Assembly (NCBI RefSeq): GCF_003853415.1
Contig: NZ_QTPP01000008.1
Location: forward strand, 124,001-188,000
Length of the DNA stretch: 64,000 bases
Reading direction: 5' to 3'
Origin: Burkholderia sp. Bp9142
Lineage (GTDB): Bacteria > Pseudomonadota > Gammaproteobacteria > Burkholderiales > Burkholderiaceae
Under the pieces are notes generated by a model. The model searched no databases, was not told the origin of the DNA, and worked only from the letters and a program-made list of their open reading frames with translations. Both the position numbers and the translations under genes were made by a program. Positions 17,714 to 26,223 of the stretch are shown here, piece by piece. Position 1 is the first letter of the stretch. Each line of letters begins with the position of its first letter.

Positions 17714-18318
17714 GCAATATCACCTTGCTGATTGGCGCCGGCATGGTCATGCTGGCCCTGGCCACCAGCGCGCTGGTGGTGATGCCTTACATGCAGTTGC
17801 GGGACGTGAAGCCCGCCGCGGGGCTGAAGCCCTATACGTCGGCCGAACTCCGGGGCCGGCAGGTCTACATCAGCAACGGCTGCATCTACTGCCATTCGCA
17901 ACAGCCGCGGGACCCATCCTTCGCCCCTGATGGCAAACGCGGATGGGGCCGGGCATCGGTTGCGGCCGATTACTACTACGATCATCCGCACCTGCTGGGC
18001 ACCATGCGCACCGGGCCGGACCTTTTCAACATCGGCGCCCGCCAGCCCAGTGCGGACTGGCACCTCGGCCACCTGTACCAGCCGCGCGCCTATGTGCCGC
18101 AGAGCATCATGCCGAGCTATCCGTTCCTGTTCGACGTCAAGGACGCCGTCGACCCCGGGGAAAAGGCGCTGACGTTGCCGCCCGGCGCCGCGCCGCCGGG
18201 CAAGGTGGTGGTGGCAACGCCTGAAGCGCTCGACCTGGTTGCGTACCTGAAGGCGCTCGATCACACCTACTCCGCGCTTCCCACGGCCGGCGACGCCGCG
18301 GGCAAGCCGGCCCAGTAG
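17710..18318 (+). CDS. ccoO: cbb3-type oxidase mono-haem cytochrome c subunit
   Basis: 202 aa. An N-terminal anchor helix (LLIGAGMVMLALATSALVVM) is followed by the haem motif CIYCH in GRQVYISNGCIYCHSQQ, and by conserved CcoO features such as TGPDLFNIGAR and the likely axial Met in SIMPSYPFLF. Length is normal for CcoO. It starts within the stop of ccoN (ATGA), so the two are translationally coupled. It receives electrons and passes them to the subunit I haem b. Confidence 0.9.
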   Translation: MSNITLLIGAGMVMLALATSALVVMPYMQLRDVKPAAGLKPYTSAELRGRQVYISNGCIYCHSQQPRDPSFAPDGKRGWGRASVAADYYYDHPHLLGTMRTGPDLFNIGARQPSADWHLGHLYQPRAYVPQSIMPSYPFLFDVKDAVDPGEKALTLPPGAAPPGKVVVATPEALDLVAYLKALDHTYSALPTAGDAAGKPAQ

Positions 18319-18370
18319 TGCATTGCCAATAGCGCGCTGCCAGCGCTGCCGACTGCCGGGAACCCACGCC

Positions 18371-18976
18371 ATGCCAGAGACACCCCCACCGATTCAGCCC
18401 TCCCGGCAGGAGCAGCGGGAGCTAGCGGACCCCCATGAAAGCCATACCCCGATTCCGCGAGCCGTTCTGGTACTCGTGGCCTTGCTGATCGTCTGGGGCT
18501 TCTACTACATTGCGCGGGCGCCGATCAACATTCCGGCCGAACTGGGCGACGGGCGCACCGTCGGCGCATTGGGCGGCAAGAAAGCCGCGAGCGGCGGCGC
18601 AGTGGATGGCGCGGCCGTGTTCTCGGCGAACTGCGCGGCCTGCCACCAGGGGACCGGGCTCGGGCTGCCCGGCGTGTTTCCGCCGCTGGCGGGCTCGGAG
18701 TGGGTCCAGGGAAAGCCGGAGACCGTGGCGGCGATCGTGCTGCATGGCATCACCGGCCAGCTGACGGTCAAGAGCAACACGTTCAATGGCGCCATGCCGC
18801 CGTTCGCGGCCCAGCTCAGCGATGCCGAAATTGCCGCCGTGCTCAGCTATGCGCGAAGCCAGTGGGGCAACAGCGCGCCACCGCTGACGGCGGAACTGGT
18901 CGGCCAGGTACGTGCCGCCACCAAGGACAAGGCGAGCCCCTTCGATGGCGACAAGGAGTTGAACGCACTCAAGTAG
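18371..18976 (+). CDS. membrane-anchored mono-haem cytochrome c (CcoP-like)
   Basis: 201 aa. A single anchor helix (AVLVLVALLIVWGFYYIA, about residues 33-50) is followed by one class I cytochrome c domain with CAACH and a Met region GAMPPFAAQLSD. A typical CcoP has two haem c motifs; only one is present here, so this is a shortened CcoP-like subunit or a separate electron-donor cytochrome. It follows ccoO by 52 bases and precedes the SCO gene. The ATG at 18371 (MPETPPP) is preferred over one 48 bases upstream because it directly precedes the conserved part. Confidence 0.85.
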   Translation: MPETPPPIQPSRQEQRELADPHESHTPIPRAVLVLVALLIVWGFYYIARAPINIPAELGDGRTVGALGGKKAASGGAVDGAAVFSANCAACHQGTGLGLPGVFPPLAGSEWVQGKPETVAAIVLHGITGQLTVKSNTFNGAMPPFAAQLSDAEIAAVLSYARSQWGNSAPPLTAELVGQVRAATKDKASPFDGDKELNALK

Positions 18977-18990
18977 TGACGTCACGACCG

Positions 18991-19668
18991 ATGGAATCGA
19001 CAGCCATGGAATCTCCGGCACGCTGCCAGCCGCCGAGCCTGCGCGCGGCGGCCTTTGGCTGCCTGGTATTGTGCGTGGCGTTTGTTGTCCTGCTCTCGTG
19101 GCTGACGCGGGGCATGCAGGTATGGACGCTGGACGCGCGTCGCGGCGCGATGGCGGCGACGGAACAACTGATGGCCCCGGCAGTGAGCCTGCGCGATGCG
19201 CGTGGCAATCCATTCATACCATGGGGTGTGGCGTCGACGTCTGGCGTGGTCTATCTCGTGGATTTCATCTATACACGCTGCAACTCGGTCTGCAACGCGC
19301 TCGGTCCGGAGTTCCTCCAGCTTCAGCGCGCTATCGAAGCGCAGGGCCTGGATCGGCGGGTCAGGCTTCTTTCCATCTCCATCGATGCCGGGCGCGACGA
19401 TTCTCCGAGTCTCGCTGCCTATGAGGCACGGCAGCGCGCCGATGGCCGCATTTGGCGCGTCACCGCGCCGCTGACGACCACCGGACAATCCGCGTTGCTG
19501 CGTGCGCTCAATGTGATAGCCATTCCTGACGGGATGGGCGGCTTCGTGCACAACGGGGAGATCCATGTGATCGACCAACGTGGCGTGGTGCTTGGTCTGT
19601 GTAACTACGCCGAATTTGGCCAGGCGTTGCAGGTGGCGCAACGCGCAGCGCAAAAGGCGGGGCGATGA
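18991..19668 (+). CDS. SCO1/SenC-family copper chaperone
   Basis: About 225 aa (220 if the ATG at 19006 is used). One N-terminal membrane segment (AAFGCLVLCVAFVVLLSWL) leads to a thioredoxin-like domain with the copper motif TRCNSVC in VDFIYTRCNSVCNALGPEF, the strand LLSISIDAGRD, and a distal histidine region GFVHNGEIHVID. SCO proteins insert copper into oxidase centres; its place in this operon suggests it serves this oxidase. Its stop overlaps the next gene by 4 bases. Confidence 0.85.
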   Translation: MESTAMESPARCQPPSLRAAAFGCLVLCVAFVVLLSWLTRGMQVWTLDARRGAMAATEQLMAPAVSLRDARGNPFIPWGVASTSGVVYLVDFIYTRCNSVCNALGPEFLQLQRAIEAQGLDRRVRLLSISIDAGRDDSPSLAAYEARQRADGRIWRVTAPLTTTGQSALLRALNVIAIPDGMGGFVHNGEIHVIDQRGVVLGLCNYAEFGQALQVAQRAAQKAGR

Positions 19669-20288
19669 AACCCGTATCCACCGTCAAGAGTCCTTACGCG
19701 TTCCATCCGTTTGGTTCGGGGATCGCGTGGGGCCTCTTGTGCCTGCCTTTTGTCTTGCTTGCGGCGCCAGTGCGTAATGCGATCGAGTCAGGCATGACGC
19801 TCCAGATGCTGACCCAATTTCCGCTCCTAATGGCCTCGGGTTTTGCCGCAGCTGCCCTGGTCTCACGCCGCCATGCGGGCAGCCACGCCATGGATGCGCT
19901 GATGCGCTTGGGACTTGTGCCGCTGTTGTCTACCTCGCTTTGCCTCATGTTCTGGATGGTGCCGCTTGCGCTGGACTTGGCACGGCTGCATGCGGACGTC
20001 AATGCAGCGAAATATGGCTCGCTGCTGGTTGCTGGCGCGGCGCTTCAGCAGGGACTGAAACGGGCACCGGCGGCGGTACTCGTGTTCTTTGCCGGCAATC
20101 TGGTCTGGATGCTCGCAACCGTAGGCATGCTGTTTTACGACGCCGAGACCCGGCTGTGCGCCAGCTTTCTCCTGGATGATCAAAGGCTGGCAGGCATTGG
20201 CCTGGTCGGCTGTGCCATAGCGATAACCTTTGTGCTCATCCTGCATCTGCACCGGCTCCCGGGATATGGTTTTAGTGCCCCGGATTGA
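19665..20288 (+). CDS. hypothetical membrane protein of the oxidase operon
   Basis: 207 aa with about five hydrophobic segments (for example IAWGLLCLPFVLLAAPV, LVPLLSTSLCLMFWMVPLAL, AAVLVFFAGNLVWMLATVGM and GLVGCAIAITFVLILHLH). Family not recognised. It overlaps the SCO gene by the ATGA at 19665-19668 and is the last gene of the operon, so a part in oxidase assembly, comparable to CtaG-like membrane proteins, is reasonable but unproven. Confidence 0.75.
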   Translation: MKPVSTVKSPYAFHPFGSGIAWGLLCLPFVLLAAPVRNAIESGMTLQMLTQFPLLMASGFAAAALVSRRHAGSHAMDALMRLGLVPLLSTSLCLMFWMVPLALDLARLHADVNAAKYGSLLVAGAALQQGLKRAPAAVLVFFAGNLVWMLATVGMLFYDAETRLCASFLLDDQRLAGIGLVGCAIAITFVLILHLHRLPGYGFSAPD

Positions 20289-20289
20289 C

Positions 20290-20398
20290 AGCAACGGCAA
20301 CGCAAAACCCGCCGTTTTACCCGTGCCTGTCCGGTGCCGCAGCCATGACGTCCTTGCCGCCGAGCACGGCGGGAATCGCGTTGGCCTGCACCGGCGTA
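20290..20398 (-). pseudogene. fragment of a DEAD-box helicase gene
   Basis: About 110 bases closely resemble 23545-23655 inside the rhlE-type gene, in the same orientation. The minus strand encodes TPVQANAIPAVLGGKDVMAA and, after a frame change, TGKTAGFALPLL, that is, the Q-motif to Walker A region. The copies differ at many positions, so this is an old partial duplication or a piece of another rhlE paralogue, not an assembly artefact. Confidence 0.75.
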
Positions 20399-21325
20399 GA
20401 TAATCTGCATGACGAACTGAAAATCCGGTCGCGGCACTCGGGCTGATCGCCGGCGATGCTTGACCTTGATGCCGTTCCTGACGGGCAAAGTGTTCCACCA
20501 CTCGATACAGGTTGTGGTGCTTGCATACTTGGGCGCAACTCATGATATCGGCGCAGGGTGTCGGCGTTTCGCGAAATCGCTCGTCAACCCGGCGATCAAG
20601 CGCCCCTCCCGGCCAACCGGAATCGGCCAACAAGCGTCATCCGCGTGTCCACCCTTACGTTTAAATGACGAGTGCCGATCTTCGATGCCACGAGCCGCTT
20701 CGTCAGCAAGATTATGATCTGCTGAAATGGCTCTATTCCGCATATGAAAATTTCGCAACGTGCATTGTTGCCTGCGACCCCTTCAGCGATTCTCAAGGAA
20801 ATGTAAAAGGAAGCGGCTCGTCGATCGGTGCCCCGGTCGAAATAGCGACATTACGCCGCACTCCTGATTTGCAGGAACCGCACCCGGGTCGAACCCTTCG
20901 TCTCGCCCATTTCCCGCTCGTAACCCTCTTTGCATTTGGTAACAAGTCGGGTTGATTCGTTGCGACCACATGCCGTAAATTTTGCGGGTCGTCCGGCAAC
21001 ATCCGGCAGTTGGGCGATGTTTCATGCGACATATCAGACATACCGGATACCTGGGTGGTTCGCCATCCGACCCTGCAAGCCCGCACGCCGTGCGGACTTG
21101 ATCCAGCGGTCGAACTCGCAATGAGTACCGATTCGACCACATGCAGCCCGACAGGCCCCGACGCGCCGTCATTGGCACGCCGAGTTGTTCCCGTCATGCC
21201 GGACTGAAGTTGGCGTGACGGCGGGAGTCATTGTCGATCTTTTATATTTACGTCGCACTCCTAATGCACTGAGGAGATTCAACCGGGTTTTCGACGGTAT
21301 CAATTAACATTGAAGAGGACAGAAA
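20399..21325. other. intergenic region without supported gene
   Basis: About 930 bases with several open frames of 60-130 codons on both strands, none with a recognisable protein or ribosome-binding site. A near-repeat TTACGCCGCACTCCTGAT (20851-20868) and TTACGTCGCACTCCTAAT (21248-21265) lies 397 bases apart. The region follows a helicase fragment and may be remnant DNA. Confidence 0.5.
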
Positions 21326-21928
21326 ATGGAATTCGTACGAATGGGTATCGTCTTTATTCACCTCATCGCCTGCTGTGTCGCGATTGGTCTCGTGCTGACC
21401 AGCGACATCGCGATGGTCAAGCGGCTTTTGAATTCTGACGCGCCCGCCGATCTTTCGCAGGTCAACCTGCCCAGTCTGCAGCACACCGTCACGTTGGCGC
21501 TGACGGTGCTTTGGGTCACCGGCATTGCGATCATTGCATTCGATATGCGGACCCAGGGTCTCACGTATCTCCACAATCCCAAGCTGCAGGCCAAGATTGG
21601 CATCGTCGCCTTGCTGACCTTCAACGGTATCGCATTGCATTCCATGGTCCTCCCGGCATTGCAGAAAGTGGGGTCCCTGCTGGAGCTTTCCTTTGAACGG
21701 CGTATGCTTGCCATTTTCGCGGGCGTGATTTCCGCAGTCTCGTGGTTCTATGCGGCCATGCTGGGCGTCGGGCGACCGTTGAGCTGGAAGTATTCGTTGT
21801 TCCAGATCCTGGCCGCTTACCCTGCCCTGATTGCTGGCGGAATCGCCACCATGTTGTTTATCACGGCACTGGCGAAATCCAGGAAGCCCCTTGAACAGCC
21901 GAATACCGAAGAAGTCGTGGCCTATTGA
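21326..21928 (+). CDS. hypothetical inner-membrane protein, 200 aa
   Basis: About five or six hydrophobic helices: MGIVFIHLIACCVAIGLVLT, VTLALTVLWVTGIAIIAFDM, KIGIVALLTFNGIALHSMVL, MLAIFAGVISAVSWFYAAML and AAYPALIAGGIATMLFITAL. Family not recognised. The ATG at 21326 follows a GAGGA 11 bases upstream. Flanked by non-coding DNA, it looks monocistronic. Histidines in helices 1 and 3 could bind haem, but that is only a possibility. Confidence 0.75.
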   Translation: MEFVRMGIVFIHLIACCVAIGLVLTSDIAMVKRLLNSDAPADLSQVNLPSLQHTVTLALTVLWVTGIAIIAFDMRTQGLTYLHNPKLQAKIGIVALLTFNGIALHSMVLPALQKVGSLLELSFERRMLAIFAGVISAVSWFYAAMLGVGRPLSWKYSLFQILAAYPALIAGGIATMLFITALAKSRKPLEQPNTEEVVAY

Positions 21929-22274
21929 TCGTCGGCACCCGAGGAATGCGCACTGCTCGCGGCAGTGTGTATCCCGTTGTCGCACAATCCGCGCTTCGGC
22001 TCGCTGGCGCGGGATCGCGAATGTTCCGGCCCAGGCGAGCCCTCGGCGCAGCGGGTACGCCTGAAGAACCGCGACGCGTCGACAACACGCATTCACTGGC
22101 GATGACAGCGGACATTCACGGTCGTGATACTCCGAATGTCCGGAAAGCGATCTGCAGCCGCCTCAACGAATCGCCTCCCCGAACGTCCGTACATGGCCGA
22201 CGATGCAACATGTATCGTCGGCCTGCCAACGGCCGGAAGCCTGCTCCTTGGCTGGCGTCAGCCGTCCCCGCCAA
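21929..22274. other. intergenic region between convergent genes
   Basis: About 350 bases between the 200-aa membrane protein gene and the helicase gene, both of which end here. I see no coding frame with support and no clear terminator hairpin. Confidence 0.4.
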
Positions 22275-23720
22275 TCAGGCTTGACGCTTGCCGCGACCAC
22301 CGGCAGGTTTGCCAGTCGGCTTGCGTGCCCCCGCAACTGCCTTGCCGGCGGGTTTGCCGCGCGGCTTTTGCACGCTGAACGGGCTACCGTTCAACACGCT
22401 TGCGCCTTTACCCGCAGCCCCGGCATGCTGCCCCTCAGGCTTGCGTTTGCCTTCGCCACCTTGCGGCCGCGGCTTTTTCCCGGCCACCGGCATAGCCCCC
22501 GCCCCACCTTGCGGCACCTTCGGCTTCTTCGGCTTTTTAGGCTTCTTGATGATCTGCCCCGTCGCGCTGGTTTCCGGCACGCGGTGTTCCGCTTCAAAAC
22601 CCGGCTCTTCCTCACGGCGCAACGTTTTCCCGATCAGCGCCTCGATCGCGGCCAGCTGCGGTGCTTCATCGGCACACACCAGCGACACCGCCACACCGCT
22701 GGCGCCCGCGCGCCCGGTACGGCCAATCCGGTGCACATAGTCCTGCGCGACGATCGGCAGATCGACGTTGATCACCAGCGGCAGATCGTCGATATCCAGC
22801 CCGCGCGCCGCCACATCGGTCGCAACCAGCATCTGTACTTCACGCGTCTTGAAGCGCTCGAGCGCACGCAACCGCGCCGGTTGCGGCTTGTCGCCGTGGA
22901 TGGTGTCGACCGCATAGCCCGCTTCATCCAGCATCGCCGCCAGGTAATCCACGCCATTGCGGGTCTTGACGAACACCAGCGCGTGCTCCCAGTTGTTCTC
23001 GGCCACCAGGTGCATGAAGAGGTCCGGCTTGTTCCGCTTGTCCACCGGCACCACCCACTGCTTGATCCTGCTGGCCGTGGCATTGGGCGGGCTGACGCTG
23101 ATATTGACCGGGCTGCGCAGAATGTTCGCCGCCATCGCGCGGATATCGTCGGTGAACGTGGCGGAGAACAACAGCGTCTGGCGCTGAACAGGCAGCGCAG
23201 CAAAGACGGCATCGAGCTCGCGCGCAAAGCCCAGATCGAGCATGCGGTCTGCCTCATCCAGCACCAGCGTCTGGACTTGATCGAACTGCACGGCGTTCTG
23301 GCGATTGAGATCCAGCAGACGGCCCGGCGTGGCAACCAGCACATCCACGCCCTTGCGCAACTTCATCATCTGCGGGTTGATGCTCACCCCGCCGTAGGCG
23401 GCCAGAAATCGCAAGTCGAGGCCTTTGCCATAAGCGACAAAGCTTTGCAGCAGCTGCTCAGCCAGTTCGCGCGTCGGCACCAGCACCAGCACGCGCGCGC
23501 GGTTGCTGGACACCGCCGGGCCGTGTTGCACGAGCCGCTGCAACAACGGCAGCGCAAACCCCGCCGTTTTGCCCGTGCCGGTCTGTGCCGCGGCCATGAC
23601 GTCCTTGCCGCCGAGCACTGCGGGAATCGCCTTGGCCTGTACCGGCGTCGGTGTCTGGTAATTGAGGTCCTGCACATTACGCAGCAAGGGGTCGATCAGG
23701 CCTAGCGAGGCAAAAGACAT
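22275..23720 (-). CDS. RhlE-type DEAD-box RNA helicase
   Basis: 481 aa. Start at 23720 (MSFASLGLIDPLL), where the conserved family N-terminus begins. Motifs in order: Q-motif TPVQAKAIPAV, Walker A AAQTGTGKTAGFALPL, PTRELAEQ, ATPGRLLD, VLDEADRMLDLGF (DEAD), SATF, ATDVAARGLDI and HRIGRTGRAG. The last about 115 residues are Lys/Pro/Gly-rich (IIKKPKKPKKPK, GKKPRPQGG, KRQA), a usual basic RNA-binding tail of RhlE proteins. It should unwind structured RNA, for example in ribosome assembly or cold adaptation. Confidence 0.9.
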   Translation of the reverse strand: MSFASLGLIDPLLRNVQDLNYQTPTPVQAKAIPAVLGGKDVMAAAQTGTGKTAGFALPLLQRLVQHGPAVSSNRARVLVLVPTRELAEQLLQSFVAYGKGLDLRFLAAYGGVSINPQMMKLRKGVDVLVATPGRLLDLNRQNAVQFDQVQTLVLDEADRMLDLGFARELDAVFAALPVQRQTLLFSATFTDDIRAMAANILRSPVNISVSPPNATASRIKQWVVPVDKRNKPDLFMHLVAENNWEHALVFVKTRNGVDYLAAMLDEAGYAVDTIHGDKPQPARLRALERFKTREVQMLVATDVAARGLDIDDLPLVINVDLPIVAQDYVHRIGRTGRAGASGVAVSLVCADEAPQLAAIEALIGKTLRREEEPGFEAEHRVPETSATGQIIKKPKKPKKPKVPQGGAGAMPVAGKKPRPQGGEGKRKPEGQHAGAAGKGASVLNGSPFSVQKPRGKPAGKAVAGARKPTGKPAGGRGKRQA

Positions 23721-23903
23721 GGACGTGTTCCGGGCTAAAACCGCAATTCTAGCGGTTGCCGCACTGATCGCACCGCGCGGATCGGCGCAGCCTCCCCGCA
23801 TGCGCGCGGATGTCGTTGACGAGCCCGGGCCGGCGATACCCGCCGCGGCCCAACCGGCCCAAGCCGAACAATTCGCGCATTTCCCTCTTCTGGCGCCGCC
23901 AAA

Positions 23904-23949
23904 ATGATCGATTCGATCATATCAGGGTTTTCATTGACTGATTCGGTCA
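23904..23949. promoter_or_regulatory. operator-like repeats upstream of the aldolase operon
   Basis: A perfect 17-base palindrome (ATGATCGA, T, TCGATCAT) lies at 23904-23920. A direct repeat GATTCGATCA (23910-23919) and GATTCGGTCA (23940-23949) is spaced 30 bases, about three helical turns. A TTGACT at 23934-23939 and TAGAAT at 23960-23965 could be promoter elements, though 20 bases apart. The DeoR-family gene at the end of the operon is the natural candidate to bind here. Confidence 0.5.
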
Positions 23950-24145
23950 CGTGATCAGCTAGAATGCACGCATCGCGCAACGATTTTGATCGAAACAAGC
24001 AAGTCCACTGAAGGAAGCGCTGGACGATGCGTTCCGTCATCCGAGTTGCGCTGGCTGGTGCCCGCAAGCGCCCAGCCCCGCTGATTTCTGCCTAACCCAT
24101 GGAGACGGCGCTTGCGCCCGCCGTCCCGCCCGCGATGGAGCACGC

Positions 24146-25042
24146 ATGTCAATTTCGTTCAAGGGGATCGTTCCCGCGCTGATCACGCCGATGACGGCCG
24201 ACGAGAACGTCGATGAAGACGGCCTGCGCGCACTGGTCGAACGGCTCATCGAGTCGGGCGTGCATGGGCTCTTCGTGCTGGGCACCAATGGCGAATTCAT
24301 CGCCCTGAGCGAGGAAGAGAAGCTGCGCATCGCGCGCATCGCCGTCAGCCAGGCCCGCTCGCGCGTGCCCGTCATCGCGGGCACCGGCGCCTATGCGACG
24401 CGTGACGTGATCGACCTGAACCGGAAAATGACCGAGGTCGGCGTGGATGCCGTTTCGGTGATCACGCCGTACTTCAACGGCGCGACGCAGCCCGAGCTCT
24501 ACACCCACTACAGGAAGATCGCCGAGGCCACGCCGCTTCCGGTCATGCTCTATACGATTCCCGCGAAGGCAGGCATCACGCTGACGGTCGATACCGTGCG
24601 CCGGCTTGCCGAGATTCCGAACATCCGCGGCATCAAGGACAGCGGCGGCGACTTCGATCGCTTGCTGCAACTGATCAACCTGCGGCGCGACGACTTCGCG
24701 GTCTTCACCGGCACCGACTCGATGATTCTCTGGACGCTGATCGCGGGCGGCGACGGTGCGGTCGCCGCGACGACCAATGCCGTCCCGCATGTCGTCATGT
24801 CCATCTGGAACAAGTTCCAGGCCGGCGATATTGCCGGCGCACGCGCAGCCCAGGAATCGCTGCGTGCGCTGCGCGATGCGTTCGCGCTGGGCACGATGCC
24901 CGTCGTGCTGAAAACCGCCGCGCAGATGCTCGGGATGCCTGCAGGCCCCGCGCGGTCTCCCGCCCAGCCGCTCGACGACAGCGCGCGCGAGCGCCTGGCG
25001 CAAGCGCTCTCCCTTTACCACGACGCCGCGCGCGGCCACTGA
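24146..25042 (+). CDS. dihydrodipicolinate synthase/N-acetylneuraminate lyase family aldolase
   Basis: 298 aa, full length for the family. Signature segments: GTNGEF (substrate carboxylate loop), the Tyr in VMLYTIPAKAGI, and the Schiff-base lysine near residue 163 in IRGIKDSGGDF. The typical DapA motif GTTGE is changed to GTNGE and YNVP to YTIP, and it lies with sugar-acid genes, so it is probably a catabolic aldolase or dehydratase of a keto-acid rather than a lysine biosynthesis enzyme. GGAG precedes the ATG by 5 bases. First gene of the operon. Confidence 0.85.
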   Translation: MSISFKGIVPALITPMTADENVDEDGLRALVERLIESGVHGLFVLGTNGEFIALSEEEKLRIARIAVSQARSRVPVIAGTGAYATRDVIDLNRKMTEVGVDAVSVITPYFNGATQPELYTHYRKIAEATPLPVMLYTIPAKAGITLTVDTVRRLAEIPNIRGIKDSGGDFDRLLQLINLRRDDFAVFTGTDSMILWTLIAGGDGAVAATTNAVPHVVMSIWNKFQAGDIAGARAAQESLRALRDAFALGTMPVVLKTAAQMLGMPAGPARSPAQPLDDSARERLAQALSLYHDAARGH

Positions 25043-25056
25043 AACAGGTCAACAGC

Positions 25057-26223
25057 ATGACGACTTATCACTTCCAGACAGTCAAGCACATCGTCCACGG
25101 CGCCGGCAGCCTCGACACGCTGCCTGACAAGCTGTCGCTGCTCGATACGCCGGTCGAGCGCATCGCGCTGATCACGCAACCCGCGATGGAAGCGCTGGGG
25201 GTCGCCGATCGCGTGATCGAATCGCTCAAGGCGAAGGACGTCGAGGTGCGCATCATTCGCGGCGTCGAGCCGGAGCCGACCATCGGCAACGTCGAGACGG
25301 TGTACAAGGAGCAGATCGCGCCTTTCGCACCGCAAGCGATTCTTTCCATCGGCGGCGGCAGCGTGCTCGATGCGGCGAAGCTGTTCGCGGTCCGGCTGAC
25401 CAACGACGAACCGCTGCGCAACTGGCTCGGCATCGACCTCATCAAACACCCCGGCGTGCCGATGATTCTGGTGCCGACGACCGCCGGCACCGGCTCCGAA
25501 GTCACCCCCAACGCGATCGTGACGCTGCCGGACGAATCGTTGAAGGTGGGGATCGTCAGCCGTCACCTGCTGCCGCAAATCGTCATTCTGGATGCCGAAC
25601 TGACGCTCGGCCTGCCGCAGCCGATCACGGCCGCGACCGGCATGGACGCGTTCGTGCACGCGCTCGAATCGTACATCTCGACGAAGGCGAATCCGATCAG
25701 CGACATGTATGCGATGGAGTCGATGCGCCTGATCGGCGCGAACATCGTCGACGCGTACGAAAGCGGCCAGTCGCTGAAAGCACGCGAAGCGATGATGCTC
25801 GGGTCGATGTACGGCGGCCTCGCGCTCACCGCCGCCGGCACGGCCGCCGTGCATGCACTGGCCTACCCGCTCGGCGGGATGTTCAACGTCACGCACGGCG
25901 TCGCGAACGCGATGCTCCTGCCGCACGTGATGGCCTTCAATCTCGATGCGATCGAAGGCCGGCTGTCGAACGTTGCGCGCGCACTCGACCTGGCGTCGAA
26001 CACGGACCCGGACGCGGTCGCGGCACGCAAGCTGATCGACAAGATGGTGGAATGGACGGCTGCCGTCGACATTCCGCAGGACCTGCGCAAGTTCGGCGTG
26101 TCCGAAGCGCATCTCGACGCGCTCGCGCTCGCGGCCTCGAAGGTCAAGCGCCTGCTCGGCAACAATCCGAAGGCGCTGACGCTCGACGACATGAAGTCCA
26201 TCTACCGCCGCCTGCTGCCATGA
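25057..26223 (+). CDS. iron-containing alcohol dehydrogenase
   Basis: 388 aa, group III Fe-ADH. The NAD-binding loop SIGGGSVLDAAK, the segment PTTAGTGSEVT, and metal-ligand regions VILDAELTLG, GMDAFVHALESY and PLGGMFNVTHG are all present. It likely interconverts an alcohol and an aldehyde or semialdehyde of the operon's pathway. It starts 14 bases after the aldolase stop, and its own stop overlaps the kinase ATG. Confidence 0.9.
   Translation: MTTYHFQTVKHIVHGAGSLDTLPDKLSLLDTPVERIALITQPAMEALGVADRVIESLKAKDVEVRIIRGVEPEPTIGNVETVYKEQIAPFAPQAILSIGGGSVLDAAKLFAVRLTNDEPLRNWLGIDLIKHPGVPMILVPTTAGTGSEVTPNAIVTLPDESLKVGIVSRHLLPQIVILDAELTLGLPQPITAATGMDAFVHALESYISTKANPISDMYAMESMRLIGANIVDAYESGQSLKAREAMMLGSMYGGLALTAAGTAAVHALAYPLGGMFNVTHGVANAMLLPHVMAFNLDAIEGRLSNVARALDLASNTDPDAVAARKLIDKMVEWTAAVDIPQDLRKFGVSEAHLDALALAASKVKRLLGNNPKALTLDDMKSIYRRLLP

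Noticed and set aside
16144..18318. 724-codon frame spanning ccoN and ccoO
   Set aside because: Only its last 202 codons are ccoO; the rest is the shifted frame of ccoN. A fused protein is not supported because ccoO has its own ATG in the ccoN stop.
20399..21325. Transposase remnant
   Set aside because: Short frames were read on both strands; none shows a DDE or HTH motif I could defend.
24146..25042. Lysine-pathway dapA
   Set aside because: The key loops differ from DapA (GTNGE, YTIP) and the neighbours are sugar-acid catabolic genes.
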